From: Holtermannia corniformis
Taxonomy: Eukaryota; Basidiomycota; Tremellomycetes; Holtermanniales
Assembly (NCBI GenBank): GCA_001599935.1
Contig: BCIJ01000010.1
Coordinates: 476,320-540,319 of the forward strand
DNA length: 64,000 nucleotides
Direction of reading: 5' to 3'
In this document: positions 20,693-33,405 of the stretch, in pieces
Layout: each line of letters begins with the position of its first letter
Position numbering within the stretch: position 1 is the first letter of the stretch
Made by a program: the position numbers and the translations under genes
The notes under the pieces: model-generated
What the model was told of the DNA's origin: nothing
Databases searched by the model: none
The model's input: only the letters and a program-made list of their open reading frames with translations

Positions 20693-22555
20693 GATCGCTC
20701 GTGCTTTATCAGTGTCCAGTCTGACAAAGTAGCCGGGCTCGCTGCGATACTGTGGTCGTTGTCGTGAGCTCAGAAGTGGTCAGTTGGACTTTAAGCTTGT
20801 TTCCGGCCACGTGTGGATGACGATTCAGCTTTGCTGTACAGCAGAGCATCGCCTCCTGCCCGCTCACTTGAATCCCATCATATCGGGCAAGCCTCTGCCA
20901 TCCCAGAGACTCCAAGAGGAAATGTGATCACCACATCGCAAAGCAGTCGTTTCAGGCTGGGTGGCACATCAAACGCTTGGCGTTTCAGAGGCAGCACCGC
21001 GTTGCATGACCGCCCTCGATTTGCCCACTCGCATATGCTCGGTGAGCGCCGTTGTTGCTGGCCTGCATGACCCAACGGGGATATGGACCCATTTGCCGAC
21101 TTCCCGTGCTCAAGGTCTGCAGAGACAGCGCATGAGCTCCAGTCTAACAATCAGCAGATGCACGCACAGGATGGTAGCGACAATGGTCCGGGTATGAGCC
21201 AAGTGACGGAACCTGAGATAAGAGTCAGCGTGCTGTAAACACATATCGCAACGGACGGTCGGAAGCGGTGCGATACATCGGGATAATTCGACGGTTTCAA
21301 AAGATAGCTGCGAAGGATCACTTGCGCTGCACAAGATCACCCCGGCTTATTATAGACTGATGACGTCTATGACCAAAATGTCCTCGTGCAGCGAGATCAA
21401 GTTCGCGACAGCAGCTACCGCAGACCGCAAAGCATCCCCAAACGATCCCGAGAATGGGAGCTTGCAGCAGGTGATGGATTCGTACAGCATCGTCGCATCA
21501 TAGCTGAGACGACGCGCAACTCTCCACCATGCACCTGCTTCTGGTCCGTGACGGCACGACCTGCACGATGATGACGTGGTTGGCTGAGACGGACGTTGCT
21601 GAACCGCCTTGTCCGTCAGTGCACCGTCAAATCATCGCTGCGCACAAGTGTACAAAGCTGCGCCACCAACGCATGCGACACCCTAACGTTCTCCATTGAG
21701 CTTCTTTGGCTGGCCATCCCAGCCGATTCAGAGCGGCTGGGATTACATGCATCCCAGCAAAGCACACATGTCTGAACGTGCGTCGTGCGATGCGATACCA
21801 TATTGCTCAGCGGCGTGATCGGCTAACACATTCCCATCTGCACCGGCAGCGTCTGGAGCCGGCTACGGGCTCCAGGGCGTAATGCTATCGTCAAGGACAG
21901 GAGTGCGAAAGAAGACGCGAAACTGCTGCAGTACCATCGCGAGGCGGCCAATTGCGTCAACATTGAACAATTCGTGACGCATGGTTGTTCATCGATCGAC
22001 CGGCTGCGAAAGTCATCAGACATTGCGTCTGTATGCCGCAAGCAAGCTGGGCGATGCCGAGCCTACCGCTGCACTCGTCTGCACTGACCCCAGCGCACGC
22101 CACGCCTGCGTCATGACTTCCAGACGGACAGAGGTGGGCTGCTTACTCGTGGGATCAGACAGCAGGCGCAGGTGGGTGCATGCCAATCGTGACAGAATAG
22201 GCAAGTTTCGACGAGATCAACTGTATACAAAGCGCTGGCCGGACAGTTGGAGGGCCATTACGATCCTCGGAACAGACCGAGGTCGGTTCTGCGCAAACAG
22301 CATGGCCAAGTCTCTTTCCACCGTGTCGCCACGCGAGATCACCGGTACTACGAGTGACCAAACATGACCGCAACGCGACCGTCAGCGAAAGCATAGCGCA
22401 GCGGTTGACGCGAGTCGTAGGATGTGCCGGCGCCTGTGTGCGTGCTCCGGCAGGCCGTTATGCCTGTTCCGTATTGCAAAAGGGCGCCTTTCAGGCAGGC
22501 CGCGAGTTGCAGCGGCTTGCGAGAGCCAGAGTTCAGATTGCTTTGGCTGTGCACT
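20693..22555. other. 1.86-kb stretch without a recognised gene
   Basis: It lies between the VIT/VWA start and the 3' end of the YjbQ-family gene on the same strand. Open frames of up to about 128 codons occur on both strands without motifs. A hairpin array is at 21716-21758. Expected content is the VIT/VWA promoter near 20700-21000. In a window this gene-dense the gap is notable. Confidence 0.5.
21716..21758. repeat. Alternating inverted repeat (competing hairpins)
   Basis: ATCCCAGCC (21716-21724), GGCTGGGAT (21735-21743) and ATCCCAGC (21751-21758) are spaced by 10 and 7 bases. The middle arm is a perfect complement of either outer arm, so two mutually exclusive hairpins can form. A further GGCTGG just upstream can also pair. 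Confidence 0.6.
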
Positions 22556-23464
22556 TTAGTCCGAAGGGAAAAGTATCCAGCGCTCAGGCGGTGCAGTACG
22601 ACAAATATCCACATAGCTGCAGAACCGATGCAGGCTCGAGGCCAGCATCGGTGACTCGGCGAAGCTATGTAGCAATCGTGTAGTCGCCCGCCTGGTGTCC
22701 ACCAACCACAAGTACGCACAGATCCCACCCAAGTCGCACATTCAGCGAAAGAGACTCACTCGGTCAAATAAACGCCCTGCCAAGTCCCCAACGCCAGCTT
22801 GTTATTACTGATCGGTATCATGACGGACGCGCCGACCAGAGTCGCTTTCGTGTGCGAGACGCTGCGTCCGTCAGTCCGTCACTCGACCCCGAGGTGCTCT
22901 GCTCACGAGTCGCTATGGGGTGTTAGTATAGCTTGCAGAGGGAGGGGGAGGGACGTACTCTGGTCCTTCGTCGGTGTGCTGCCATGGTAGGGATTCGGGG
23001 ACGATCGTGTCGAGGCTGGGACGTCAGTGCTGATTTTGCTGTTGTGGACGGGGTGGGGGACTGACGCCATGTCCATGTCGGTTCGTACATCTCTACCGGA
23101 GATGTCAGCTCGGTACGCATATACACGCCCGCCTGCTCAGTCTCGACGGTCGGACGATAGCAGACAAACAGGCGGAATACAACGGAGCTGACCTATCAAA
23201 GTTCTCATTGACCTGGCGGCACATCAGTCCACCCTCTCAGACCACCATACACTCGCACTCACAGTCAAAGCGGCACTGGTATGCTTGATGAACAATTGAC
23301 AGATCCCAACGGGCGTCTGGTTGAGCCCTTGTTGGATGTTGCGCACGACCTCGTCCGTGACGAGATGGCAGCCTTTGGCACGGCGCGAGAGGGTGCTGGT
23401 CGTTAGTGTTACTGTGTGGTATGGGTGTTGGTTTGGGGGCGTACAATGTCTTTTGCCACGGCAT
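22556..23464 (-). CDS. YjbQ/UPF0047 family protein
   Basis: Joined exons read MPWQKTFTLSRRAKGCHLVT, DEVVRNIQQG and CQLFIKHTSAALT. VNENFDRDVRTDMDMALDTI, VPESLPWQHTDEGPEDSVSH and KATLVGASVMIPIS follow, then NNKLALGTWQGVYLTE. These are the conserved blocks of the YjbQ family, whose bacterial members have been linked to thiamine-phosphate synthase activity. Six short introns are needed. The last joins TE to RATTRLLHSFAES and then runs to a stop at 22556, giving a C-terminal extension that is less certain. The ATG at 23464 is chosen; a longer upstream frame has no family similarity. Confidence 0.85.
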
Positions 23465-24212
23465 GGTGGATTTTGAATAGAGGTCGACGATAAGACGTTG
23501 AGAATGGTCAAGGTGTTGTTGACGTCATGCAGCTGCGACGAGGGTGATGGTGACGACGAGCTCATCGACGGCATGAGCAGGATGTCAAGGTGTTGCAGTC
23601 TATGCTGCGTGCTGTGCAGATTCATACGCCAGTGGCCGGCCCAAGGGGTCTTCCGACGTGAGAAGCACTAGCTAGACACGACCTGTTCAACATGCTGTCT
23701 CTCAGCTTGAGCTGTCCCGCTATACTCGGCAAGAGATGCTACAGTCAACGCGTCCCTCAAGCTGCCATCTACTATCTCCATCGCTGAGCCGGTCGACAGT
23801 CAACAAGCTGGCGGTGCACGGACAGGTCGAGCCCCACCACCGTTTGCTCCACGAATGCTGCTTGGCGCCTGGTCCGAGCTGCTCGCTGCATGCTACTACT
23901 ATCATGTAGACTAGACTGATGTCAAGATGATACCTCTCCTGTATATACATCGTGCGGCAACCACAGACGATCCAAGTGGTAATCGACAACTTGAGCCATA
24001 TCCCTCACTGTGTCTTGAACCCACCGGTCACTGGCCCTCTTGAATGACACAGAGCACCGAGGAGTCGCTTCTTGATGTCTGGATGTACATACGCTCAGCC
24101 AGCTCTCTTGGATCGTATGCCCACCAGTCAACCAGCATCCTGTGCCGTGGGAAAGAGCGGTGCGCGATGGCTATGATCACCAGCACCAACCTGTCCATCC
24201 TGCCCATTCTCA
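23465..24212. promoter_or_regulatory. Divergent promoter of the YjbQ gene and twinfilin
   Basis: A 748-bp stretch between two head-to-head starts. No gene is supported. A TATA-like atatacatcgtg is near 23942, far from both ATGs. Confidence 0.4.
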
Positions 24213-25796
24213 ATGTCAGCAGCATCAGGCATCAAAGTCTCCTCGGGCGTAACCGACGCGTTCGCCAAAGCCATCTCGTCCCCAACCGACGTTCGCGCTC
24301 TACTACTACTGATCGAAGGTGGTCCGTGCCGATACCTCGTTACACCGGTGCCCAGCTGACGCGTAGAACAGAACGATTCGAGCACAAAACAACGCTCGCA
24401 CCCAAGGGAACGTTCAAGGAGGATATCGCGCTACTTGCGCCCTCGTTGCCGACGCCGACGACTTGTGCGTCGTGGGTCTACCGGACGGATACCAAGGATG
24501 GCAGTGGGGGATGGGAGTGGATGATGGTGACGTTTGTGCCGGATGGAGCGGGCGTGCGTTTGCGAGCTCGAGGAGCTGAACGTAGCTAATCATGTTCGTC
24601 GGCATCGCACAGGTCCGCCAAAAGATGCTGCAAGCGTCTTCCCGCGCCGGTCTACTCAAATCCCTTGGCGAGGGCAAGTTCAAAGACAACTTGTTTGCCA
24701 CATCCCTCGTCAGTCCCCTTCATCCCCGTAAATCGCTTGACCAAACCAACATGCGCGTAGAACGACCTCACCCCCTCGGCCTTTACCTCGCACCTGAACC
24801 ACATGTCCTCCCCTCCCCCACTCACAGCCTCCGAAAAGGCTCTAGCCGACGTCAAAGCGGCCGAAGCTGAAGAATCTCGGCGAGAACAGCTCGGAGGCGC
24901 TCAACGACGCGGGAACGGAGTCGTGCCCGTCAAGATGAAGTGGTCGGATGAACTCGTGGCTGCGCTCAAGGGGTTGAACGAGCCTGCCGAGGGGGCTGAC
25001 GAGGGCAAGGTTGTGATTGTGGTGCGTTTGCGTGAGCGGACGCGAGCGCGTACTGATGCGGGAATGGTAGCAAATCGAGCCCAAGACCGAGACGTTGCAT
25101 TTGCATCTGTCAAAGACGATCCCGAGTTCGGAACTGAGCAAGACGTTGCCGCCATCAGAGCCCGCATTCACATTCTTCGCTTGGCCTGGAGCAGCCTCGT
25201 CTCCTACCCCAACCTCGACCAGCTCGGTCCACCCCATCGGCTCGAACGAGGGTGCCGGTGGGGCGGCATCGCAGACTGGCGAGCCAGCGGCTGCGGCTGC
25301 ACCCAAGATCCTCTTCATCTACACTTGCCCCTCTAGCAGTCCTGTCCGCAACCGGATGCTCTACAGCAGCAGTGTGCATTTCACGATCCGCGAAGCGCAA
25401 GCTCAGACCGGCGTCGTCGTCAGTAAAAAGGTGTGTCCTCTTGTGTCGAAATCAGCGGCCGCAACTGACCATCACCAGCTCGAGACATCCGATCTCTCCG
25501 ATCTCACACCCTCCTTCCTCCGCGCCGAGCTATTCCCACCGAAACAAGCCTCTTCCCTGCCTACCTTCTCCCGCCCGTCTCCAACCGTACAAACCACTAC
25601 CGCTGCCAGACCCTTTGGCGCTCCCATGCCCGCACGCAGCGCTTCGCAGATCCCGCTCCCCGCCACACCCACCGATGGCGATGATGAGGATCGTAAAGAG
25701 GCAATCGCAAAGGCCTTTAATGCTTTTGGACCCAGAGTTGGATCGCCGGCTGGTGGGCCGGGGTTTGCGAGGCCGCGACCGGCGGGAAGGCGATAG
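24213..25796 (+). CDS. TWF1: Twinfilin, two-domain actin monomer-binding protein
   Basis: Twinfilin has two ADF/cofilin-like domains that bind ADP-actin and barbed ends. The ATG at 24213 opens MSAASGIKVSSGVTDAFAKA. After splicing come ERFEHKTTLAPKGTFKEDIA, WEWMMVTFVPDGAG and VRQKMLQASSRAGLLKSLG, which end the first domain. The linker has SPPPLTASEKALADVKAAEA, matching the family's PLTAAE block. The second domain contains QIEPKTETLHLHLSKTIP, FIYTCPSSSPVRNRMLYSSS and DLTPSFLRAELFPPKQAS. A Pro-rich and basic tail (GFARPRPAGRR) ends at 25796. Five introns, all short. It is convergent to the PIG-U gene. Confidence 0.92.
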
Positions 25797-26044
25797 CTGG
25801 CTGGCTGGCTGGGCTTGGGATGGAGATGATGAATGTGCTTGTAGAGATGTGATGCGAGTTGATTTTCGCACATGGTAATGACGAGGACACTGCTTCATGA
25901 GCGTATCAGTTAATCGTTTGGACACATGCTGGAGCGCTGCTTGTCTTGACTGCCCCGGCCAGTCATCCAGAAGCATGGTCGAGAGCGCGACCCCGCGGTG
26001 AACCTGACCAACAACTACCAGAGCGCGCATACACATACAATCCA

Positions 26045-27686
26045 TCAATCTGCAATATTCGTAAACTGGACCGGGACCAACCCCCTTCTCTCCCACTCCT
26101 CATCCTCCCCAAGCCCAGCTTCAGCCTTGACCTGGGCCTTCAACCCCGCGCCCAGTAAATCAATCACACCCATCCCATTCGCGAGCGCGTAGACTAGTGT
26201 GGCGGCATAGAAAAAGTTTGCGTTGCCTGTACCTGTGAGTAGCCAGAGTGAGTGCAGGAGCGGGAGGAGGAGGAGGGTGTAGAGGTGCGTGGTGACCGTC
26301 ACGAGGGGGTGGCGGAGGTCTGTCATAGTGGGTGGGTTAGTGCATAGCGGGATGAGTGGCGACGCACTGGCGACGATTTCGGGGAAGCAGCCGAGAAGGC
26401 CGGCCCAGAGTGCGGTATCGCCCAGCGCGGGATAGGATTTGAAGGTGCCAATGATGCCGAGTAAGACTAGGACGGCGAAGAGGGGATCATGCCTGACATG
26501 TCAGCCGAGTGCGCGAGACCTAGCCGTCCACCCACTTGAGTCGGATGCACACTGGCGCGACATAGATGACGACGTGCAGCTGATCCCGTCAGCGTTCAGC
26601 AACGTTCGACATGGCGCCGGAGCGCACCTGGAAGACGCCGACGAAAAACGGCCGAAAGTGATCAAACATTTCAGTGAAGAAATACCACCACATGCCGACG
26701 TTTGGCGTCAAATCTGACACCGTCAGGCTGTCACTGATAAGCTCGGCGCACTGATGGGATGCCGATGTCTCACATGATACCCCAGGTCTGGGCCGCCCAG
26801 GACCAGTCACCGATGACGGCGACGTTGATGCCTGCGCCGAGGGCGAGGGATGCGGCGAACGCGGCCAAGTAGCGCACCACAAGCGGCAGTCTATGAGGTC
26901 GCTCCTTGACTAGGTACATGAGGAACGCTGGAATGAGGAGAACGGGGTATAGCGATGCGTGCGTTGCGAGAGCCAGTAGAACCATCGCCCGGTATGCTGA
27001 TCCTAAGCGAATCAGCGCGACGTATGCGTTGTATTGCCAAACATACCTTGAGCGGCTGCAGCAATGGCGAGCAGAGTGATAGAGTTATCGATCGCCGTCG
27101 TGGACCGGGCGAGGCAAGACAGCAAAGCGTATGGGTTCAGCAGATATCTATTCGAATTGTCAGCTTTGAACAGGACCGACTGGAGACACTGACAGCGCGG
27201 CGACCAGACTGTCGCGGGGAGCTGTTCCTGGCACCTGTCGATTGCGAGCGATCGCTACGAGCGCGCATGCCGCCCCGACGTCTGCCAAGATCCACAGCGC
27301 GGCAGTGAGGGATCGTGAGGTTGGCGGTAGAAGAGTGAACAGTGTGAGATAGAGTGGGGACTGTTTGCATCAGCATGATAACACCCCGTAAGCACCGACA
27401 TACATGGTAGAACACGCCTTCGTCGTATGGGTTCAAACCCTTGCTGCTAAGGAATACGCCCTCTTTCACTAGCCGGCGTCAGAACAGAGTCCGGCAGCCA
27501 CTCGGTCAACTTACAACTCCGGAACGAGGTCAATGGAGTAGCAAGCTCAGGCCGTTGCTCCAGTATCGCCGGTAGGGGTGTCAAGGCAAACACTGCTATC
27601 CGCAGTGCTGTCGACAAGAGCAGCACGGCCGGTAAGGACAATCGAAAGGAGTTCTGGACGGCGTCAGTCAGACGGTTGAAGAGCAT
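26045..27686 (-). CDS. GAB1: GPI transamidase subunit PIG-U/Gab1
   Basis: PIG-U is a multipass ER subunit of the complex that attaches GPI anchors to proteins. The start [20 protein letters not shown] has a first membrane segment. Diagnostic blocks are [40 protein letters not shown] and [31 protein letters not shown]; the last is nearly invariant in the family. Near the end, [20 protein letters not shown] matches the terminal family segment. About nine short introns interrupt the gene; some exon edges between 26340 and 26580 were not settled base by base. The stop is at 26045. Confidence 0.9.
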
Positions 27687-28252
27687 CTGTGACTCACCTT
27701 GACCGCATTGCCTCTGCTTTGGGTGGCTCTCCCAAAGGATATCGTAGGGTCTGAGCTATCAGCTTGCCGATACTCAACCTGGTAGATGACAGACCTGGCT
27801 TCACAGCTTTCAACGAGTTGATTTGACCATCTTCTTGCACGGATCTCGCACTTGCTGACTCCCCCATACCTACGAGCGGCCAACAGTGCTTCTGATCGCC
27901 CCGACAACACTAACAACGCGCAACAAGACGCTGACAAGAGCACAACTAACTTGGAGGACGTGCTCAAGCAGCAATCACATGAAACACGATGAAACGCACA
28001 AAAAGTCGGTTCGCTTGCTTCAAGCTGTCAACGACCGTCAGCGCAACATGAGGGCAGGTGCAGGAGCGCTGGTACACTCGGCAGTACGAGGAGCTTTGTC
28101 TATATCCACACAAACTACCAGAAGTGTTTCCGTAGGGTCCCGGTGCCGACAATGTCGAAGAAGCGAACCGTAGGTTGCTGCAAGCTCGCTTGAACGGAGC
28201 TCATGGCACCAGGCTCTTGATTTCTTGCCTAACATCGCGGCCTCGAAAATTC
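27687..28252. promoter_or_regulatory. Divergent promoter of PIG-U and MRF1
   Basis: 566 bp between head-to-head starts. Short frames on both strands have no motif. If the MRF1 leader is spliced, its 5' exon would lie in the right half. Confidence 0.4.
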
Positions 28253-29670
28253 ATGACTTCCGCAAGGTCCCATGCAGTGGCGTCGTCTTCCAGCAAAGGC
28301 GTCGATCGGTCCGACAAGCTGTTAGCTGCCGTCAAGCAAAAGGCTGACGAGTTCAAAGCGGCGGTTGTCAAGGTATGCACAACTATAACAACATGTACGT
28401 ATGGCTCCGACTTATCGCGCACAGCAACAAGAGGAGTCGACGGTGCAGGAGGCTATCGCATTGGCCAAGACGGTCAAAGAGCTCGAACCGGTAGCAGCAG
28501 CTTGGGATGACTATCAGGCGACGCAACAGGTCAGTCTTCGATCCTGTCAGACAGGTCTGGTATTCATCCACTTAGGCAATCGAAGAGTCTCAGACCCTAC
28601 TCGACGATCCAGACGCCTCGCTGCGCCAACTCGCAAACGAGGAGATCGCATCCCTCACTTCCCACCTCGAATCCCTTCTCCAGATCCACCTTCCCTCCCT
28701 GCTACTGCCCACCACCGCGACCTCGCAGCTGCCATGCATCCTCGAGCTAAAAGCAGGCGTTGGCGGCTCGGAAGCCTGTCTATTCCTCGAAGAGCTCGTG
28801 CGCATGTACACGCGTTTCGCAGGTAAAAAGGGCTGGAAAGTCGTCATGATCAATAAGGAGGACGCGGGGCTTGGTGGTATGGGCGGACTGAAGGAGGCGA
28901 CGATGGAGATCAAGGGTGAGGGAGCGTTTGGGTGGTATGTTTGGGAAAGGGGGGTGCAGAGAGTGCAGCGGGTGCCTGCGACGGAGAACCAGGGGAGGGT
29001 GCACTCGAGTACTGTGACTGTCGTGGTATGTGGCCCGGTCGCTCGTTTGAAGATGCGCTGATCAGAAACTAGGTTCTGCCGGTGCTGCCAGAAACGGCCG
29101 AGACTACCGCAGACGACATTGTCGACCCCAAAGACGTCAAGAGCGAAGTCATGCGTTCGCGCGGTGCAGGCGGCCAGGTCGGTCCTGCGCCTCTCTGTCG
29201 ATACTCACTGACACGCCCTCAGCACGTCAACAAGACCGAGTCGGCCGTTCGCCTGACCCACATCCCGACCGGGATCAGCGTCTCGATGCAAGATTCGCGC
29301 AGTCAGCACCAGAACCGCGCATGGGCATGGCAAGTCTTGCGCGCTCGCTTGCTAGATCGCAAACTGGCACAGGACGTTGAAGATCGGCGAGCGACGCGGA
29401 GGCAGCAGGTCTCGGGCGCGTCCAGGAGCGATAAGACGCGGACGTATAATTATGCGCAGGTCTATCGCGGCGTCATCCCGCGTGAGTGCTGGAAGCTGAC
29501 ACTGATCTTAGGATCGGATGACGGATCACCGGATCGGCTTGACGGTGACGGGCATCCAAAGCATTCTCGACGGTGAAGGGCTCGAGTATGTGCTCGAGCA
29601 ACTGAAACAGCACCACGACGGTCAGCGAATGGAGAGCCTGCTCGAAACAGGCGAGGATCTCGATCTGTGA
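28253..29670 (+). CDS. MRF1: Mitochondrial peptide chain release factor 1
   Basis: This factor ends mitochondrial translation at stop codons. The GGQ peptidyl-hydrolysis motif lies in [20 protein letters not shown], followed by [19 protein letters not shown]. The N-terminal coiled region ([35 protein letters not shown]) and [20 protein letters not shown] match class I factors. [18 protein letters not shown] includes the region of the decoding loop. Five introns keep the frame, and one sits exactly between GGQ and HVNK. The frame upstream to 28175 begins with TTG; the first in-frame ATG is at 28253 and gives a short Ser/Arg-rich presequence ([14 protein letters not shown]). It is convergent with the kinase gene, 45 bp away. 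Confidence 0.92.
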
Positions 29671-29715
29671 TGTGGGCGCAGCCCTATGCATGCAGCTCGT
29701 GTCGTAAAGTCATGA

Positions 29716-32700
29716 TCATCGCCTCTGCTTCCCGCCCGCGTTCGTCTTGTTGTCTGTGCCAACCTGGTTCCAGCGCTGGATGAGCATATTGACAGGCTGC
29801 TGTCGTTCCGGCGAGGATGAAGTGGAGGACGGCACCTCGAGAGGTTTGCTCGGTTCCGAGGCTGAAGTTGGAAACGCCCTTACAGGCTTGGGCTTCTCCA
29901 ATTTCGGTGGACCTCGGGTGACGCCGTTCTTAGGCGACGTGAGCGAGACGGCACGTTGTACCGGTGCACTGTGCCCCTCTGGCTTGTCGAACTCTGACGG
30001 CGCAAGCTGCAGCGTCTTCGCCTTGACGGGAGCGTTTGGCTTCGGTTTGCTGCTAGGACCAGCGCCGGCACTACCTCCCGATGCGACCCGGAAACCACCC
30101 GGTTTAGCCGCGATCGTCGGCTTTGCCCCAGTCCGCCGCTGTTGATCCGCAAAGCTGCCTTCCAAAGGCGCAGACGACATCGATTCAAAGCGCGATACCA
30201 TCTCGTTGATCGAGTTACGGCGTGGTAGCGGCGCCGGCATCGAGGTTGCAGACGACGATGGTGGCGATTCGGGCTTTACAGGTTGAGTTTGAGGCGGGGC
30301 AAGCGTGTTGGGCACAAACATGCTTTGCGGCCGTGCACGCGATTGACTGGTTTTGGTTGGCGATACACTGATCCCGCCGTAGAACGATAACCGGCTAGCC
30401 ATCTGCGGTGAAGGCGGTGGTCGTGGTGAAGGTGCTTTACGCGGTGGACCGGCCGAAGCGGACGCTTCTTCCGGCCCTTCATCTTCATCGCTCGATTGCT
30501 CGCTTGCCCGGGTGACAGCAGCGTCGCGTACCGCCGTCGCGCCCCCCGCATCCGCGAGATCCGACAACGTCCTGCTAACCTGTCGCGGCGCACCATTCGG
30601 CAGCGTAGGCTGGATCGACGGCCCGAGCGAGTCATGTCGATGATTATCGCCCGTCAAGAGATCGTGAGACGGTTTTGTCGGCGACAAAAGTGGCTGGAAC
30701 CTATCGCTCGTCGTAGCAGCTTCTGGCACCGCATTGCCAAAGTAGTCACCATTCCCTAGAGGCGACGGCGAGCGGACTTTGGATGGCAACTTGAAAGCCG
30801 TGCCCGTGACTTGCGTAGATCGTGGTAGTGGCAGCCCCTTTGTCGAGCTGAGCATTGCCGGGCTGTGCGATGCGAGGTTATGCCCGCCCGTGAGGTTCCC
30901 ACTGGGGAACGGCTTGGCCCGGCTCTCGACCGACGACGAGGACGGGAAGGACCGTAATGGCGGTTTAGCGCTACCGGCCGTCGTGGTCGGTGTGAGACCG
31001 TCTTCACTAGACGACAATACTTCGATCGACGGGAACCGCGATTCGAAAGACGCATTGCCGTCCGGGATCGATGAGGCCGGGTCTGGCGTCTTGGAGACGG
31101 GTGACGGCCCACGAGACGAAGATGCAAACGAGTCACTGAACCCTGCAAAGCTCCGCTGTGTGCTCGCAGATGGTGATAGCGACGCTTGAGGCGAGGTCGT
31201 GCGAGTCGCGCCGAGTGATGAGGAGGGTGAAAACGGCTTCACATTGCTCATGCCCGTGAACCGGGTCGAGGGGGTGAACGCCGAGCCGAAAGAATCGGTC
31301 GAGCCCGCACGAGCACTGGGAGGTGCACCGAATGCGTCGCCAAAGCCCGAACTGGCGCTACTGCTCGTCTTGACGCCAGCCGGCGGTAGACCAAACGCCT
31401 CGTCCACGCTAGCCTTGGACAGAGGCTTCTGTGTTCCACTCGAAGTTATCGCGATCGGCTGGCGGAACGTCTGGCTCTTGCTACTGGACAACGCAAATGC
31501 CGGTGTCTGGTTCGGTGGCGAAAACGCCGCAGAAGATGCGACTGGTGGTATAGCACGCCGCTCTCCCGTCACCTTGGGTCGTAAAGCTGTCGTCGCCCGT
31601 TCGCCCGTCACTTTCGGCCGTAGCGTCGACGCCGGCGGCACTTTCGTCGGTGTTGGCCGACCCCGTCGTTGCGGTTGCACACTATCTGCCAGAGACGGCA
31701 CAGCGGGCGTTTGCAGACCCCGGCCTGAAGTCGGCGACGCCGTCGGGGACGTGAAATCGAGCAGGTTCTGATTCTGTGGGTGGACTCCATTGGCAGGTGA
31801 GCGTGAGGGTTGGATGGGCTGGAGTGATCGAGTGGGGATTTTCTACGATCGTTGAGCTTTGGACGAGCACGGCGCGGTCTCGGCTCACATAGCTTGTAGA
31901 TGGCTTGGTGCCGCTCATGCGGTGTGCGATTTCGAGTACTTCGAATACACTCGGCCGTCTGGCCGGCTGCTCCATCAGCATGGACGCTGGTAGTCCGTCA
32001 GTCCTGGAACACAGCCTCACTACTATCGACGTACCGATCAGATGCTGCAGTTGCGGCGAGTACACAGGAAAGCTCGGAAACGTATATTTCGCATTCACGA
32101 TTGCGAGCGTGCCATGTTCTTCAAACGGGGTGGTATAGTAGCACAGCTTGTACAGCAAGACCCCAAGCGCCCACACGTCTACAACAGCATTCACATCAGC
32201 CTCGAGGTCTGGGATGCGATCGGCACATGCACATACCTGCTGGCAGCCCGACTGCGAGACCGAGCATAGGCTCGACCATCTCCGGACTACGGTACTGTAA
32301 TGTCGTATGCCGATTCAAGTCGTATGCGAGCGCTTCGGCTTCGACCTTGGTCTGTGGTGGGTGGGTAGCGGGGAGGGTGGTGGACCCGAAATCGCATAGC
32401 TTGAAGATGAGCGGGTTGACGGATGGTTGTGGCAGTGGAGTTGATAGGATGTTTTCGATCTGGTGGTGATCAGCTCGGCCAAGGGGTCGGAAGAGATGGT
32501 AGATGTACTTTGAGATCCCGATGGAGCAGTGGTTGGGGTCGTGAATGCATAAACGCAACCGCCTTGCTGATCAGCTGCCGCACTCCGACCTCCACAAGTC
32601 GAGAACACACCTCGCAGACGTCTGTAAAGATGTTCAAGATTTCATTCTCCTTCAAGCGATCTCTCAACCGCTTGTTCAACAAGTCGATGATTCCGCCACC

Positions 32701-33405
32701 TGCACATCTCAGCTAGCCGCGCAATGGCAGAGACAAGAAACCGACCGGCACAAAACTCCATGAGGATGAAGACCTCGTGGATCCCGTTTGGGAGAATGGA
32801 GTGTGAGGATTCGAGGTATTGGGTGATGTAGCGGTTTCCTCGGAGGGATTTCTACAGCCTGTCAGCTGCGGTGGGTGGCTGCGGACTACGGCAACAAGGG
32901 AGCTCGCAGTCGTACACTAGTCAGAGGAGGCCTATATCCGCAATCGACTTGAAGCTGAGCGGCCGAATGCCCCCCTGCGACTGCCACGGCATGACTAACC
33001 ATGGTATCTATCTCGCGCTTGACATCCTTGAGCATCTCCTTGTCCGTGAACGCAATACGCTTCAGACAGTGCTGCGTCAGTCTTTCCGGACCGATCGGGT
33101 ATGCCGAGTTGGTAAGGTAGACGTGCGCATAGCCACCTATAGTAGGCGTCCCGTCTATGAGCTCCGGTCAAGTGTTTCAGGGGTCACGCACCTTCACTGA
33201 GATATCGCTGTACGACGACCTGCTCCCTGCCGACATTGATGACCTGACCTGGTCGGAGTGTGCCCTTGTGCTGCTGTTGAGGCTGCGGCGGTGGCTGCTG
33301 GCCCCTCGACGGCTGCTGCTGCTGCTGTGGGCGGTACTGGGCCGGTGGGACGTGGTAGACTGGCTGCTGCTGTTGCGGCGGGGATGTATAGTATGGCTGG
33401 GCCAT
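29716..33405 (-). CDS. NAK/Ark-Prk family Ser/Thr kinase
   Basis: Kinases of this family (yeast Ark1, Prk1, Akl1; animal AAK1, GAK) phosphorylate endocytic and actin-patch proteins. The ATG at 33405 opens a Gln/Pro-rich leader (MAQPYYTSPPQQQQPVYH). The kinase domain follows: SEGGYAHVYLT (Gly loop), HCLKRI (catalytic Lys), HRDLKIENIL, FKLCDFGST and NRHTTLQYRSPEMVEP. VVDVWALGVLLYKLCYYTTP is the signature of this subfamily. The remaining two thirds is a disordered Ser/Pro/Thr-rich tail ending in VNMLIQRWNQVGTDNK and a basic end. Several introns fall within the kinase domain. The exon containing the tail is uninterrupted for almost 2 kb. Confidence 0.92.

Noticed and set aside
21981..22728. Overlapping frames of 109-128 codons near the YjbQ 3' end
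   Set aside because: Part overlaps the last YjbQ exon; no motif and no consistent codon pattern. A short likeness to the NDK1 intron (GADRGRF versus GTDRGRF) is too brief to mean homology.
23465..23625. N-terminal extension of the YjbQ-family gene to 23625
   Set aside because: The extension is low-complexity and out of keeping with the family start; MPWQKTF joined through the first intron gives the expected N-terminus.
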